DNA from: JBDNDK01 sp046719185 | GTDB lineage: Bacteria > Armatimonadota > UBA5829 | Length of the DNA: 16,581 nucleotides | Direction of reading: 5' to 3' | NCBI GenBank assembly: GCA_046719185.1 | Contig: JBDNDK010000036.1 | Coordinates: 1-16,581 of the forward strand | Part shown: positions 7,943-15,520 of the stretch, piece after piece | How the letters are laid out: each line of letters starts with the position of its first letter | How positions within the stretch are numbered: the stretch's first letter is position 1 | The notes under the pieces: model-generated | What the model saw: the letters and a program-made list of their open reading frames with translations, nothing else | Told to the model about the DNA's origin: nothing | Database searches by the model: none | Made by a program: the position numbers and the translations under genes

Positions 7943-7965
7943 TTTTCATCCATTTATGATGAAAA
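7943..7965 (+). repeat. Perfect hairpin between DUF4914 and the MFS gene
   Basis: TTTTCATC and GATGAAAA form an 8-bp perfect stem around a 7-nt loop, starting at the base after the DUF4914 stop. No T run follows, so it is not a clear terminator. It may act as an mRNA-stabilising or processing hairpin that sets different expression of the carrier. Confidence 0.45.
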
Positions 7966-7995
7966 GATGCAAATATAAATGAGGATGCTTGATAA

Positions 7996-9186
7996 ATGAA
8001 GAAGTATATAGTACTACTTTTTTCTTTGATAATATTAATCTGTTTGGGTGCTGTATATGCTTGGAGTGTGTTTGTTCCTGTGCTTAAAGAGTCAAAAGGA
8101 CTTACTACAGCACAAACTCAGCTAATATTTGGTCTTGCAATTGCTGGTTTTACAATATCTGTGGCTGTTGCAGGACCAATACAGCAAAAAAGAACTCCAA
8201 AATTAGTGGCTGCAGTTGGTGGATTGCTTTTTGGTGCTGGATATTATATTGCCGGATACACTGATTCATCATTTATTGGATTGCTTGTGGGAATTGGAAT
8301 TTTGAGTGGATTTGGAATAGGCACTGGCTATGTTTGTGCATTAGCAACTCCTATAAAATGGTTTCCAGATAAAAAAGGTTTGATAACTGGTGTAACTGTT
8401 GCAGGTTTTGGTGCAGGTGCAATTTTACTTTCTGCAATTACATCAAAACTTTTTGCAGCTAATTATTCTGCATCTGAAGTCTTTAAATATATTGGTATCT
8501 TATATGGAATAGTTGTTATCATAAGCAGTATATTTTTATTTGTACCTAAAGTGGCAAAAGAAACATCAAGAGATGATATAAAATTTACAAAAAAAATTGC
8601 AAAACAGAGCCAGTTTAAAAAACTGGCTTTCGGAATTTTCTGTGGCACATTTGCAGGTATACTAGTTGTTGGTAATATAAAGCCAATAGGACTTGAAGCT
8701 GGAGTATCGGAAGGTATTGCTACTTTAGCTATTGGTCTTTTTTCTGTAGGAAATGCAACAGGCAGAATTATTTGGGGTATTGCTGCAGATGCAATATCAA
8801 AAAGAGTTATTGGATTATCTCTCACTTTTCTTGGTTTAATGGTTTTAGCTCTTATACCTGCATCAAAAAATGGTATTCTGTTTGCGATTGCTACAACATT
8901 AGTTGGTTTTGGATTTGCCGCGAATTTTGTTGTTTATGCTGCACAAACAGCTGAAAATTATGGAATTAAAGCAGTAGGCACAATATATCCATTTATATAT
9001 CTATTTTACGGTTTATCTGGGTTTAGTGCTCCATATATTGGAGGATGGTTGTTTGACATAACAGGTCATTATAATGCCTCAATTGTATTGGCTGGAATAG
9101 TTGCAATAATTGGTGTTTTAGGAACAAGATATTTTGAGAATAAAGATATTCAAGCTAGAGTTCAAAAGGCTGTCCATCAAGTGTAA
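7996..9186 (+). CDS. OFA-family MFS carrier (oxalate/formate antiporter-like)
   Basis: A 396-residue inner-membrane transporter with 12 predicted hydrophobic segments. The signature of the OFA branch is clear: an N-terminal GAVYAWSVF in helix 1, and CALATPIKWFPDKKGLITG in the helix 4-5 region followed by a Gly-rich helix. Known OFA members exchange oxalate for formate, but many relatives carry other small carboxylates, so the substrate is open. The placement after the PEPCK-like pair suggests uptake or exchange of an organic acid linked to C3/C4 metabolism; this is inference. ATG at 7996 follows a weak GAGG. Its last 32 bp overlap the convergent DUF2294 gene. Confidence 0.85.
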   Translation: MKKYIVLLFSLIILICLGAVYAWSVFVPVLKESKGLTTAQTQLIFGLAIAGFTISVAVAGPIQQKRTPKLVAAVGGLLFGAGYYIAGYTDSSFIGLLVGIGILSGFGIGTGYVCALATPIKWFPDKKGLITGVTVAGFGAGAILLSAITSKLFAANYSASEVFKYIGILYGIVVIISSIFLFVPKVAKETSRDDIKFTKKIAKQSQFKKLAFGIFCGTFAGILVVGNIKPIGLEAGVSEGIATLAIGLFSVGNATGRIIWGIAADAISKRVIGLSLTFLGLMVLALIPASKNGILFAIATTLVGFGFAANFVVYAAQTAENYGIKAVGTIYPFIYLFYGLSGFSAPYIGGWLFDITGHYNASIVLAGIVAIIGVLGTRYFENKDIQARVQKAVHQV

Positions 9187-9523
9187 AAATAATAATTCTC
9201 TCACCTGTCATAGTGCTTAGGTCTGAATGAAGACTTTTAACTTCACAACCTATTATAGATTGAATCACAGCTTCAAGCAGAGGTCTACCTTTTTCTAGAA
9301 GCTCAACTCTTATTTGTTTAATTAGTTCTCTGCCTTTATTGTTATCTGTACTTTTTGCCAGCTGATGTTCTGCTTGAGTAAGCACACCTTGAAGCCTGAC
9401 TATTATCATATCATCAATAATATAAGTTTTAGCTTCAAGTGGACCTCTGCCCATAAATTCTTTTTCAAATTTTATCATAGCTTCAGTTATTTCTGATTGA
9501 AGCTGACCTTTTGATTTATTCAA
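9155..9523 (-). CDS. DUF2294 family protein
   Basis: The 122-residue protein fits the DUF2294 family closely at the N-terminus (KSKGQLQSEITEAMIKFEKE) and in the core (IIDDMIIVRLQGVLTQAEHQLAKS); family length is about 115-125. Its biochemical role is unknown. No membrane segment or signal is visible. The start is TTG at 9523, supported by AGAGGA about 6 nt upstream and by the position where the family usually begins; no ATG lies near. The 3' end overlaps the OFA carrier gene by 32 bp on the opposite strand. It is divergent from the deacetylase gene. Confidence 0.85.
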   Translation of the reverse strand: MNKSKGQLQSEITEAMIKFEKEFMGRGPLEAKTYIIDDMIIVRLQGVLTQAEHQLAKSTDNNKGRELIKQIRVELLEKGRPLLEAVIQSIIGCEVKSLHSDLSTMTGERIIIFTLDGQPFEL

Positions 9524-9548
9524 ATTGTTCCTCTGATTATTTTACTAG

Positions 9549-9578
9549 ATAATATATAGTATTACTTATAGAATACAA
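9549..9578 (-). promoter_or_regulatory. Promoter candidate for DUF2294
   Basis: On the minus strand TTGTAT, an 18-bp spacer and TATTAT precede the TTG start by about 25 bp. The region is very AT-rich, so chance matches are possible. Confidence 0.35.
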
Positions 9579-9639
9579 TTATAATTATATTGGGTAAAAA
9601 ATACTAAAAAATTAGAATGATATTTTTGTAAAAGTGCTA

Positions 9640-9668
9640 TTGCTCAAAACAACTCCACATGATAATCT
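9640..9668 (+). promoter_or_regulatory. Promoter candidate for the deacetylase-glycosyltransferase pair
   Basis: TTGCTC, a 17-bp spacer and TAATCT lie directly before the ATG at 9687. It would leave a leader of only about 12 nt, in agreement with the poor ribosome binding site of that gene. Confidence 0.3.
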
Positions 9669-9686
9669 GTATATAGAAGTGTTAAA

Positions 9687-10469
9687 ATGATACATAATAA
9701 TAAGAAAAACTCACAACCAAATAATATTATAGATACATGCGGAGGTATGTCTGTCACTCTATTGTATCACAGAATGGGATTTCCAAAATTCTCTTCTCTT
9801 GTAGCTGGTCAATATGTTGCACCAATAATATTTGAAAAACAGCTTGCATATTTTGAGAAAAATGGTTGGCAAAGTGTCCCTCTTGAAAAAATTAAGAACA
9901 CTTCACAAGATTTCTGTATTGAACACAATAGACTAGCTATAACATTTGATGATGGGTATTTAAGCGTATATAAGCACGCTATTCCGATATTAAAAAAACA
10001 AAATTATAATGCAACAATTTTTGTTGTTGCTAATACTATTGGTGGCATCAATGAGTGGGACAAAGCTGTTGGAGATAAGACGGAAAAAATGATGACCAGA
10101 GCTCAGATTAGAGAAATATGTAACATGGGTTTTGAGATAGGATCACACACATTAAGCCATGCTCATTTATTAACATTATCAGATAAAGAAGCTTTTGAAG
10201 AAATAACTGCATCTAAAAATAAATTGGAAGATATCATTGGAAAAGAAGTAAAATCTTTCTCATATCCGTATGGTGAATATGGGGAAAGGGAAGTTCAGTA
10301 TGTAAAATCAGCAGGATATAAATATGCTGTTTCCACAAAAAAAGGTATTGTGCTTCCACAATCAGATATTTTTGAAATACCCAGAATTAATGTAAGATGG
10401 AGTTCTATTCCATCTCTACTGATGAAAAAAATTAAAAATGCAGCATCAGATTCTTCTAGAAAGGGATAA
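9687..10469 (+). CDS. Polysaccharide deacetylase (NodB homology)
   Basis: The 260-residue protein is a carbohydrate esterase 4 enzyme that removes N- or O-acetyl groups from a polysaccharide such as chitin-like polymer, exopolysaccharide or peptidoglycan. The motifs are in order: TFDDG (86-90, D88 catalytic base, D89 metal ligand), SHTLSH (153-158, metal ligands H154 and H158), SYPYG (192-196). No signal peptide is visible, so it probably acts inside the cell or on lipid-linked sugar. The ATG at 9687 has a weak ribosome binding site; an internal ATG at 9747 has GGAGG only 1 nt away, too close to serve. The gene ends with TAA in the same frame as the glycosyltransferase that follows, so one stop codon separates them. 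Confidence 0.88.
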   Translation: MIHNNKKNSQPNNIIDTCGGMSVTLLYHRMGFPKFSSLVAGQYVAPIIFEKQLAYFEKNGWQSVPLEKIKNTSQDFCIEHNRLAITFDDGYLSVYKHAIPILKKQNYNATIFVVANTIGGINEWDKAVGDKTEKMMTRAQIREICNMGFEIGSHTLSHAHLLTLSDKEAFEEITASKNKLEDIIGKEVKSFSYPYGEYGEREVQYVKSAGYKYAVSTKKGIVLPQSDIFEIPRINVRWSSIPSLLMKKIKNAASDSSRKG

Positions 10470-10475
10470 ATTACA

Positions 10476-11564
10476 CTGACGATCCTTGAGGCAATTACTC
10501 CAAAAAGTATAGGTGGAGCAGAGACTTATCTTGTAAATCTATGCAAATATTTATCTTCTATAAATACTGACTATATGTTATTTTGTCCAAAAGATAGGAA
10601 ATTTATATCTCTTGCACAAGATAATAATCTAGATATATTTTCTTGGAAAACCTATGGTAAATTTGATCCGGTTAGTATTCTGAAATTTGTAAAACTAATC
10701 AAAAAACAGAAAATTTCAATAATACACACTCATTTATCAACTGCTGCATTCATAGGATCTTTCTCTGCAAAAATTGCAGGTGTGAAATGTGTTTCTCATG
10801 TTCATGGAATCAATACTGCAACAAGTTACAGAAGAGCAGATAAAATAATAGCTGTGTCAAATGCTGCTAAAACCCATCTTGTGAATCAAGGAATAGCTGA
10901 AGATAAAATAATTGTTATTCATAATGGAGTTGATATAAGATATTATCAACCTGATAACATCACATCTGCAAAAGAGAAACTTGGACTAAAATTAGATATT
11001 CCAATTTTTGGAATTTTTGGGAGACTTACTAAAATTAAAGGGCAACAAATAGCAATTGTTGCATTTAATAAATTCCTCAAAAAATATCCTAATTCAATGC
11101 TAATAATAACTGGAGAAGGAATAGAAAAAAGTAATCTTGAGCAATTAGCAGAAAACTATGGTATTAAAAATAATATTTTGTTTGCCGGCTATCAAAATGA
11201 TATTAAAAGCTATATGAATGCTTGTGATATCGTGTTAGTACCATCAATAAAAGAAGGATTTGGACTTTCTGCAATAGAGGCAATGGCATTAGAGAAACCT
11301 GTTATTGCAAGTGATACAGGTGGATTGGTAGAAATAATTGAAAATGAAATATCAGGATTATTTTTTCAATCTGGCAATTCTGATTCATTAGCAGAAGCAA
11401 TGATCTATCTATACACTAATCCAAACAAAAAAGAATTAGGAATAAATGGCAGAAGAAGAGTTATTGAAAACTTTGAAATAAACAATCAAAATCAAAAAGT
11501 GTTAGATTTACTTAAAAAAGTCTCAGTTACAAATAATAAATATTTATCTTCTTCTTTGTCTTGA
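10476..11564 (+). CDS. Glycosyltransferase family 4; probable non-ATG start
   Basis: A 362-residue GT-B-fold enzyme that transfers a sugar from a nucleotide donor, likely for a surface polysaccharide together with the deacetylase. The family N-terminus (ILEAITPKSIGGAETYLVNL) lies upstream of the first ATG (10575), so that ATG cannot be the start; it would remove the GGAE motif. Between the deacetylase stop and this segment the only candidates are CTG at 10476 (after AGAAAGGG, about 10 nt gap) or ATT at 10470. CTG gives a product starting (M)TILEAITPK, the normal family beginning. The C-terminal donor site EGFGLSAIE with the E-x7-E pair (E260, E268) is intact. The gene overlaps rpoN (convergent) by 21 bp. 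Read-through of the TAA from the deacetylase would give an in-frame fusion of about 623 residues. Confidence 0.85.
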   Translation: MTILEAITPKSIGGAETYLVNLCKYLSSINTDYMLFCPKDRKFISLAQDNNLDIFSWKTYGKFDPVSILKFVKLIKKQKISIIHTHLSTAAFIGSFSAKIAGVKCVSHVHGINTATSYRRADKIIAVSNAAKTHLVNQGIAEDKIIVIHNGVDIRYYQPDNITSAKEKLGLKLDIPIFGIFGRLTKIKGQQIAIVAFNKFLKKYPNSMLIITGEGIEKSNLEQLAENYGIKNNILFAGYQNDIKSYMNACDIVLVPSIKEGFGLSAIEAMALEKPVIASDTGGLVEIIENEISGLFFQSGNSDSLAEAMIYLYTNPNKKELGINGRRRVIENFEINNQNQKVLDLLKKVSVTNNKYLSSSLS

Positions 11565-12950
11565 AGATAATATTTTTTGTGATTCTCTATATTTAACCAC
11601 AGTTCTTCTAGCCACATCAAAGCCTTTTTCCTTAAGTATATCTGCAATTTGCTGATCACTTAATGGATTAGATTTATCTTCTTCGGCAATCATCTGCATA
11701 ATCATATCTTTGACACTTGTTGCAGATTCAAAGAAGAAATCAAAAGATATCACTTCTTCACTAGGGAGCTGAATATATTTATTTGCTGTAGCTCTGCTTA
11801 CAGTAGATTCGTGCATATTAAGCCGTTTTGCAATTTGTGTTCTTGTAAGAGGTCTTAAAAATGCCTTTGAGCCTGTTTCAATATATCCTTGCTGATATTC
11901 AACAATATATTTTGTAATATTTCTTAGTGTTCTTCTTCTTTCATTTATATATTTTATAAATAAGTCTGCTCTCTCCACAAACTCAGTAATGTGCTTTTTG
12001 TCTTCATTTGAAAAGCTATTTTTGCCTTCTTTTATTTTTTCATACATATCTCTGTAGCTTGAATTTACATTCAGCACATACTGATCGTAACCATTAATCT
12101 CTATTTCGAAGCCTGAATTAGTTCTTTTTACAATAACATCTGGTTTCACAGTGCTTGTAAAATCACTAGGGTCATTTGCAAAAGGTGGTCTGAAAGCACT
12201 TCCGGGATATGGAGTGAGTGAGGTTTTTATATATTCTTCTGCTCTCAAAATATGTTCAATGTTAACTTTCAAAGCCCTTGCAATTTTATTAAACTTGCCT
12301 GACAGCATCTCCTGCCAGAAGTTTTCTACCATTTCTAGAGCTATTTTATTGCCTTCTCCATCTTCGGCAAGTCTTATAAGCTGGAGTTTCAAGCACTCTC
12401 TCAAATCTCTAGCACCAACCCCCGGTGGATCCATTGTTTGTATAATTGAAAGAATTCTTTCTATATCTTCTATACTGCAGCCAAGATCAAGAGCAAACTC
12501 TTCTATTTGTCCTTCAAGATAACCGGAATCATTTATATTGGATATTATATAATCTGCTATATCATAATCACTATTAGATATAATAGCTCTCACAGAAGTT
12601 GAAAGATAATCTTGAAGTGTAACTTCTGATCTTACATTTGCTACAAAATCACTTTCCTCATCATAATCAGCAGCAAAATCAACTGGCTGTTCTATTTCAT
12701 ATTTACTAATATCAATATCATCTATCTCAATTTTAGGAGCAAATGGGCAAGTTTCACATTCTGATTTTGGCTTGTTGCAGTTTTCACAAGCGTCTTCTTC
12801 AGGTAACTCTAATGCAGGGTTTTCAGCAAGTTCCTGTTCTATCAGCTGATGAAGTTCAATATTGGAAAGCTGCAGAATATTATTTGCCATTATAAGTTTT
12901 GGATCAATTTTTTGAGAGAGAGACTGTTTTAGACTTTGTTCAAATAACAA
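11544..12950 (-). CDS. rpoN: RNA polymerase sigma-54 factor
   Basis: Sigma-54 directs RNA polymerase to -24/-12 promoters and needs an ATP-dependent activator. The 468-residue protein has all regions: the Gln/Leu-rich activator-binding start with QLSNIELHQLIEQELAENPALE (27-48), an acidic linker, the core-binding domain with PGVGARDLRECL, a HTH with RTQIAKRLNMHESTVSRA, and the RpoN box ARRTVVKYRE (447-456). A C55xxC-x6-C65xxC pattern right after region I looks like a metal-binding knuckle and is not part of the E. coli protein. The start is TTG 12950, where the family begins, with AAGGGGGTGG upstream. No bacterial enhancer-binding protein is in the window. The gene is convergent with the glycosyltransferase and has its own promoter and leader. 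Confidence 0.96.
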   Translation of the reverse strand: MLFEQSLKQSLSQKIDPKLIMANNILQLSNIELHQLIEQELAENPALELPEEDACENCNKPKSECETCPFAPKIEIDDIDISKYEIEQPVDFAADYDEESDFVANVRSEVTLQDYLSTSVRAIISNSDYDIADYIISNINDSGYLEGQIEEFALDLGCSIEDIERILSIIQTMDPPGVGARDLRECLKLQLIRLAEDGEGNKIALEMVENFWQEMLSGKFNKIARALKVNIEHILRAEEYIKTSLTPYPGSAFRPPFANDPSDFTSTVKPDVIVKRTNSGFEIEINGYDQYVLNVNSSYRDMYEKIKEGKNSFSNEDKKHITEFVERADLFIKYINERRRTLRNITKYIVEYQQGYIETGSKAFLRPLTRTQIAKRLNMHESTVSRATANKYIQLPSEEVISFDFFFESATSVKDMIMQMIAEEDKSNPLSDQQIADILKEKGFDVARRTVVKYRESQKILSSRQRRR

Positions 12951-13010
12951 TTACAGCCACCCCCTTAAGTTAAAAGGAAGATTATTTGCAAACATTAGAA
13001 ACTACCTCTA

Positions 13011-13062
13011 TTCATTGTAGGCTAATGAACCTATCTTATATTGTTTATGTTTCCATAAACAA
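13011..13062 (-). promoter_or_regulatory. Hairpins in the rpoN 5' leader
   Basis: In the ~145-nt leader, two perfect hairpins follow each other on the transcribed strand: a 9-bp stem TTGTTTATG/CATAAACAA (13041-13062) closed by a GAAA (GNRA-type) tetraloop, and a 6-bp stem TTCATT/AATGAA (13011-13029) with a 7-nt loop. Neither is followed by a T run. They may control rpoN translation or mRNA decay; no known class is recognised. Confidence 0.4.
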
Positions 13063-13102
13063 CTTTTGCAAAACAGAATTAGGCTTTTACTTTATTAATT
13101 GG

Positions 13103-13131
13103 AGTATATCATGAGCATTTTTCACAGTCAA
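13103..13131 (-). promoter_or_regulatory. Sigma-70-type promoter of rpoN
   Basis: On the minus strand TTGACT, a 17-bp spacer and TATACT form the best -35/-10 pair in this 306-bp gap. The transcript would start near 13096, about 145 nt before the TTG start. The rest of the gap (12951-13256) holds the leader hairpins and the palindrome pair only. Confidence 0.6.
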
Positions 13132-13184
13132 TTAAACAATACTTACAATATTTGTAACTATTCTTAAAACTATATTGCTTGTTT

Positions 13185-13224
13185 CTACAATATTATATTG
13201 CCACAAGTTGTGGTAGTTTTGTAG
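13185..13224. repeat. Two adjacent 13-bp palindromes between cca and rpoN
   Basis: CAATATTATATTG (13188-13200) and CCACAAGTTGTGG (13201-13213) are each perfect inverted repeats around one central base, directly abutting; outer CTACAA (13185-13190) and TTGTAG (13219-13224) are also complementary. They lie upstream of the rpoN promoter and downstream of the cca-type gene, so they could be an operator for rpoN or a structure ending cca transcripts. Confidence 0.35.
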
Positions 13225-13256
13225 TTTGTTTTTTGTTGAAAATCTTATAAAAAAAA

Positions 13257-14630
13257 TTATCTCATATTATACCATTCAACAAGAGCTTGAGCAGCAGTTT
13301 TTTTATCTGCAGGATAAATATTGCCTTCTATGACTTGTTTTTCCAGAAATTTCTTTGCTTCACCAACAATTTTACCTTCAGTGCAATTTATAATTTCTTT
13401 TATTTCATTGCCATTAAGCGGGCTGGCGATATTATTGCCTTCAAGTTTTTTCATAACCTTTTCTATATGTTCTCTTAAAGCTTTTATGTCAACTGATGGC
13501 ATGTCAGGATTAGCAGCATTTTTATCACATTCAGTGAGCAATATTAAATTTTCTAAATCTTTTCCAGCATCTCTGATTAGCCTTCTTACTGCAGCATCAG
13601 TCCATTGGCTATCATATTCCCCTACTCTAAGGTGCATTGCTATTATATGGGAGACTTCATCAGCCAAGTTGCTTGAAAATTTTAATTTTTTCAATAGTTT
13701 TTTTGCCATATCCGCTCCCACTTTTTGATGCTCATAAAAATGCACATTTCCATTTTCATCAACACTTCTTGTGTCAGGTTTTCCAATATCATGCAATAGT
13801 GCAGAAAGCCTCATCACAAGCCCTGCAGATATAGGCATATTTTCTAATACTTTCATGCTATGAGTCCATACATCATAGATATGATATATATTTTGCTCAA
13901 CTCCATACATAGCAGAAATTTCAGGTGCAAAAACATCAAGAAGTTTAGTTTCTCTTAGTTTTTCAAAACCATCCATTGCAGATTTATCCATCAAAATTTT
14001 TACAAACTCATCTCTAATTCTTTCAAAACTGATTATTGATAATCTTGAAACATTGTTTGTTAATGCTGTATATGTATTTTCTTCTATTTCAAATCCAAAT
14101 CTTGCTGAAAATCTTATTGCCCTCAGCATTCTTAATGGATCATCAATAAAAGTGGTTTCGGGATCAAGAGGTGTTCTTATAATTCTATTATTCAAATCTT
14201 CAATTCCGCTTGATGTGAGGTCTAATATTTCATTTGTATGAAGATTCTCAAGAAGAGTGTTTATTGTAAAATCTCTTCTATATATGTCATCAACTAATTT
14301 ACCTTTTTCTGTGAAAGGTTTTCTGCTTTCTGGGACATAAGATTCTTTTCTGGCACTTACTATTTCTATCTGACAATTGCCTAGACATACCATTGCAGTT
14401 TCAAATCTTGGGTATATAACAGGGGTAGTTGTTTTTAGTTTATCATGCAGAAAGTGTGCAAGATCTGCAGAACTGCCTTCAAGCACTAAGTCTATGTCTT
14501 CTGAAAGGTGAATATTTAGCAGGCGGTCTCTAACAATCCCACCTACTAAATATAAATTATCCTCATATTCAGTGCCTAGTGTAGCTACTCTTAATTTTTC
14601 AATTACTTCTTCAACAGGTTCTTTTTTCAC
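13257..14630 (-). CDS. CCA tRNA nucleotidyltransferase / poly(A) polymerase family with HD domain
   Basis: A class II nucleotidyltransferase that adds or repairs the CCA end of tRNA (or only CC or A, or RNA tails) in the cytoplasm. The 457-residue protein shows LVGGIVRDRLL (28-38), the catalytic DID (D45, D47), RRDFTIN (118-124), the flexible-loop and nucleotide-selecting segment DDPLRMLRAIRFSARFGFEI (163-182), and a C-terminal HD phosphohydrolase domain with HDIGKP (280-285), in the arrangement typical of bacterial CCA enzymes with 2',3'-cyclic phosphatase activity. The start is GTG at 14630, 23 bp after the translin gene, with no clear ribosome binding site; an in-frame TAG lies a few codons upstream. 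It is the last gene of the small-protein/translin/cca operon. CCA-adding and poly(A) polymerase roles cannot be separated by sequence alone. Confidence 0.92.
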   Translation of the reverse strand: MKKEPVEEVIEKLRVATLGTEYEDNLYLVGGIVRDRLLNIHLSEDIDLVLEGSSADLAHFLHDKLKTTTPVIYPRFETAMVCLGNCQIEIVSARKESYVPESRKPFTEKGKLVDDIYRRDFTINTLLENLHTNEILDLTSSGIEDLNNRIIRTPLDPETTFIDDPLRMLRAIRFSARFGFEIEENTYTALTNNVSRLSIISFERIRDEFVKILMDKSAMDGFEKLRETKLLDVFAPEISAMYGVEQNIYHIYDVWTHSMKVLENMPISAGLVMRLSALLHDIGKPDTRSVDENGNVHFYEHQKVGADMAKKLLKKLKFSSNLADEVSHIIAMHLRVGEYDSQWTDAAVRRLIRDAGKDLENLILLTECDKNAANPDMPSVDIKALREHIEKVMKKLEGNNIASPLNGNEIKEIINCTEGKIVGEAKKFLEKQVIEGNIYPADKKTAAQALVEWYNMR

Positions 14631-14653
14631 ATTATTAACTATCTATGAGGAAA

Positions 14654-15286
14654 TCATTTATCTAATTTTTCAACAGCTGTATTTAGTGCAGTTTCAAGAT
14701 GCTTTTGTTGTCTTAACAGAGTGATATCTCCTCTCGTTCTTTCCAACACGCCTCTCACCATATCTGTTTGTCTTCTAAGACCTTGAGTAACAGCATCAGG
14801 ATAATCAAATGTAATTAGAACATAATATACTTCATCCATCACATTAAGTATTCTTTCTGCTCTTTCAAGGTCGCCGCTTCTCATCACATCAAGAACATGT
14901 CTTCTGCTTTCGCCAATAGCCTCAGCAAGACCATTCAAATATGCAGGTGGTTCAACATTTATCTCTTCATAAGTAGGAAATTGCTGTTCTCTAATTATTG
15001 CATAAGTGAGCTCAGATTCTGCATATTCTTTTTGAGCATCTTGCACATATCCTGTGTAGTATATTTCACCTTTATCTTTCAAAAGTTCTTTTATTTCTTC
15101 CACTTTCTTTCTTGCTATTGCTTTCAAGTCACAAGCATCATCACAATCATTTCTATGACTGGCTCTAATTGAATTTGCTGAAAGCCTGATTATTTCTCTT
15201 GAAAGTTTTAGAGCTTCTTCTCTCACATTATTTGTTTCATCTAAAATATTTCTTATTACTTCAGAAATTGCTGAAATATTATCCAA
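14654..15286 (-). CDS. Translin/TRAX-family RNA-binding protein, probable RNase
   Basis: The 210-residue, all-helical protein matches the translin family throughout: REEALKLSREIIRLSANSIRA (22-42), GYVQDAQKEYAESEL (79-93), PAYLNGLAEAIGESRRHVLD (114-133), DYPDAVTQGLRRQTDMVRG (161-179) and ERTRGDIT (182-189). In eukaryotes translin and TRAX form the C3PO ribonuclease, which trims tRNA precursors and degrades siRNA passenger strands; TRAX supplies the acidic catalytic residues. This protein keeps acidic residues at those positions (E87, E90, E122, E126), so it could be catalytic as a homomer. The start is TTG 15286 with AAGGAG at a 7-nt gap. It sits 36 bp after a small unknown gene and 23 bp before the tRNA nucleotidyltransferase, which points to tRNA metabolism. 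Confidence 0.88.
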   Translation of the reverse strand: MDNISAISEVIRNILDETNNVREEALKLSREIIRLSANSIRASHRNDCDDACDLKAIARKKVEEIKELLKDKGEIYYTGYVQDAQKEYAESELTYAIIREQQFPTYEEINVEPPAYLNGLAEAIGESRRHVLDVMRSGDLERAERILNVMDEVYYVLITFDYPDAVTQGLRRQTDMVRGVLERTRGDITLLRQQKHLETALNTAVEKLDK

Positions 15287-15322
15287 TTGAATTCTCCTTT
15301 GAAAACCAAGATGCAGTCTTTG

Positions 15323-15511
15323 CTATCTTCTTCTTACTCTCATAAGAAGGTTTTGAATTTCATCTGCACATTTATGTAGTTCTTTTGCTGAATTATCAAG
15401 CATTATAATATTTTCTTTTATATGCACTGCAACAGATGAGTCATTCAAAATACCCATCACCTGGGCAATCCTATCTTTAATTTCTCTTATTTTAGCTTCA
15501 TTTTCATTCAT
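15323..15511 (-). CDS. Small coiled, basic-ended protein of unknown function
   Basis: This 62-residue protein heads the translin operon. It is probably two helices: residues 3-22 are charged and amphipathic, a short SSVAVH segment follows, then a second helix with one Cys, ending in the basic tail MRVRRR. Its length and helical nature recall the exonuclease VII small subunit, but the family pattern is not there, so I do not call it that. The operon position suggests a partner or regulator of translin. The ATG has no ribosome binding site, and the promoter right before it suggests a leaderless message. The operon is read away from the DNRLRE gene. Confidence 0.6.
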   Translation of the reverse strand: MNENEAKIREIKDRIAQVMGILNDSSVAVHIKENIIMLDNSAKELHKCADEIQNLLMRVRRR

Positions 15512-15520
15512 ATCAGCTTT

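Noticed and set aside
10575..10577. ATG start for the glycosyltransferase at 10575
   Set aside because: It would remove the conserved GGAE-containing N-terminus that is clearly coded upstream in the same frame.
12151..12522. 123-codon plus-strand ORF inside rpoN
   Set aside because: It is the reverse-strand shadow of a clear sigma-54 gene, with no family signal.
13287..13834. Several plus-strand ORFs inside the tRNA nucleotidyltransferase gene
   Set aside because: They are antisense shadows with Phe/Ser/Ile-rich low-information products and no ribosome binding sites.
15323..15511. Exonuclease VII small subunit (xseB)
   Set aside because: Length and helices are similar, but the family sequence pattern is not recognisable and no xseA is nearby.
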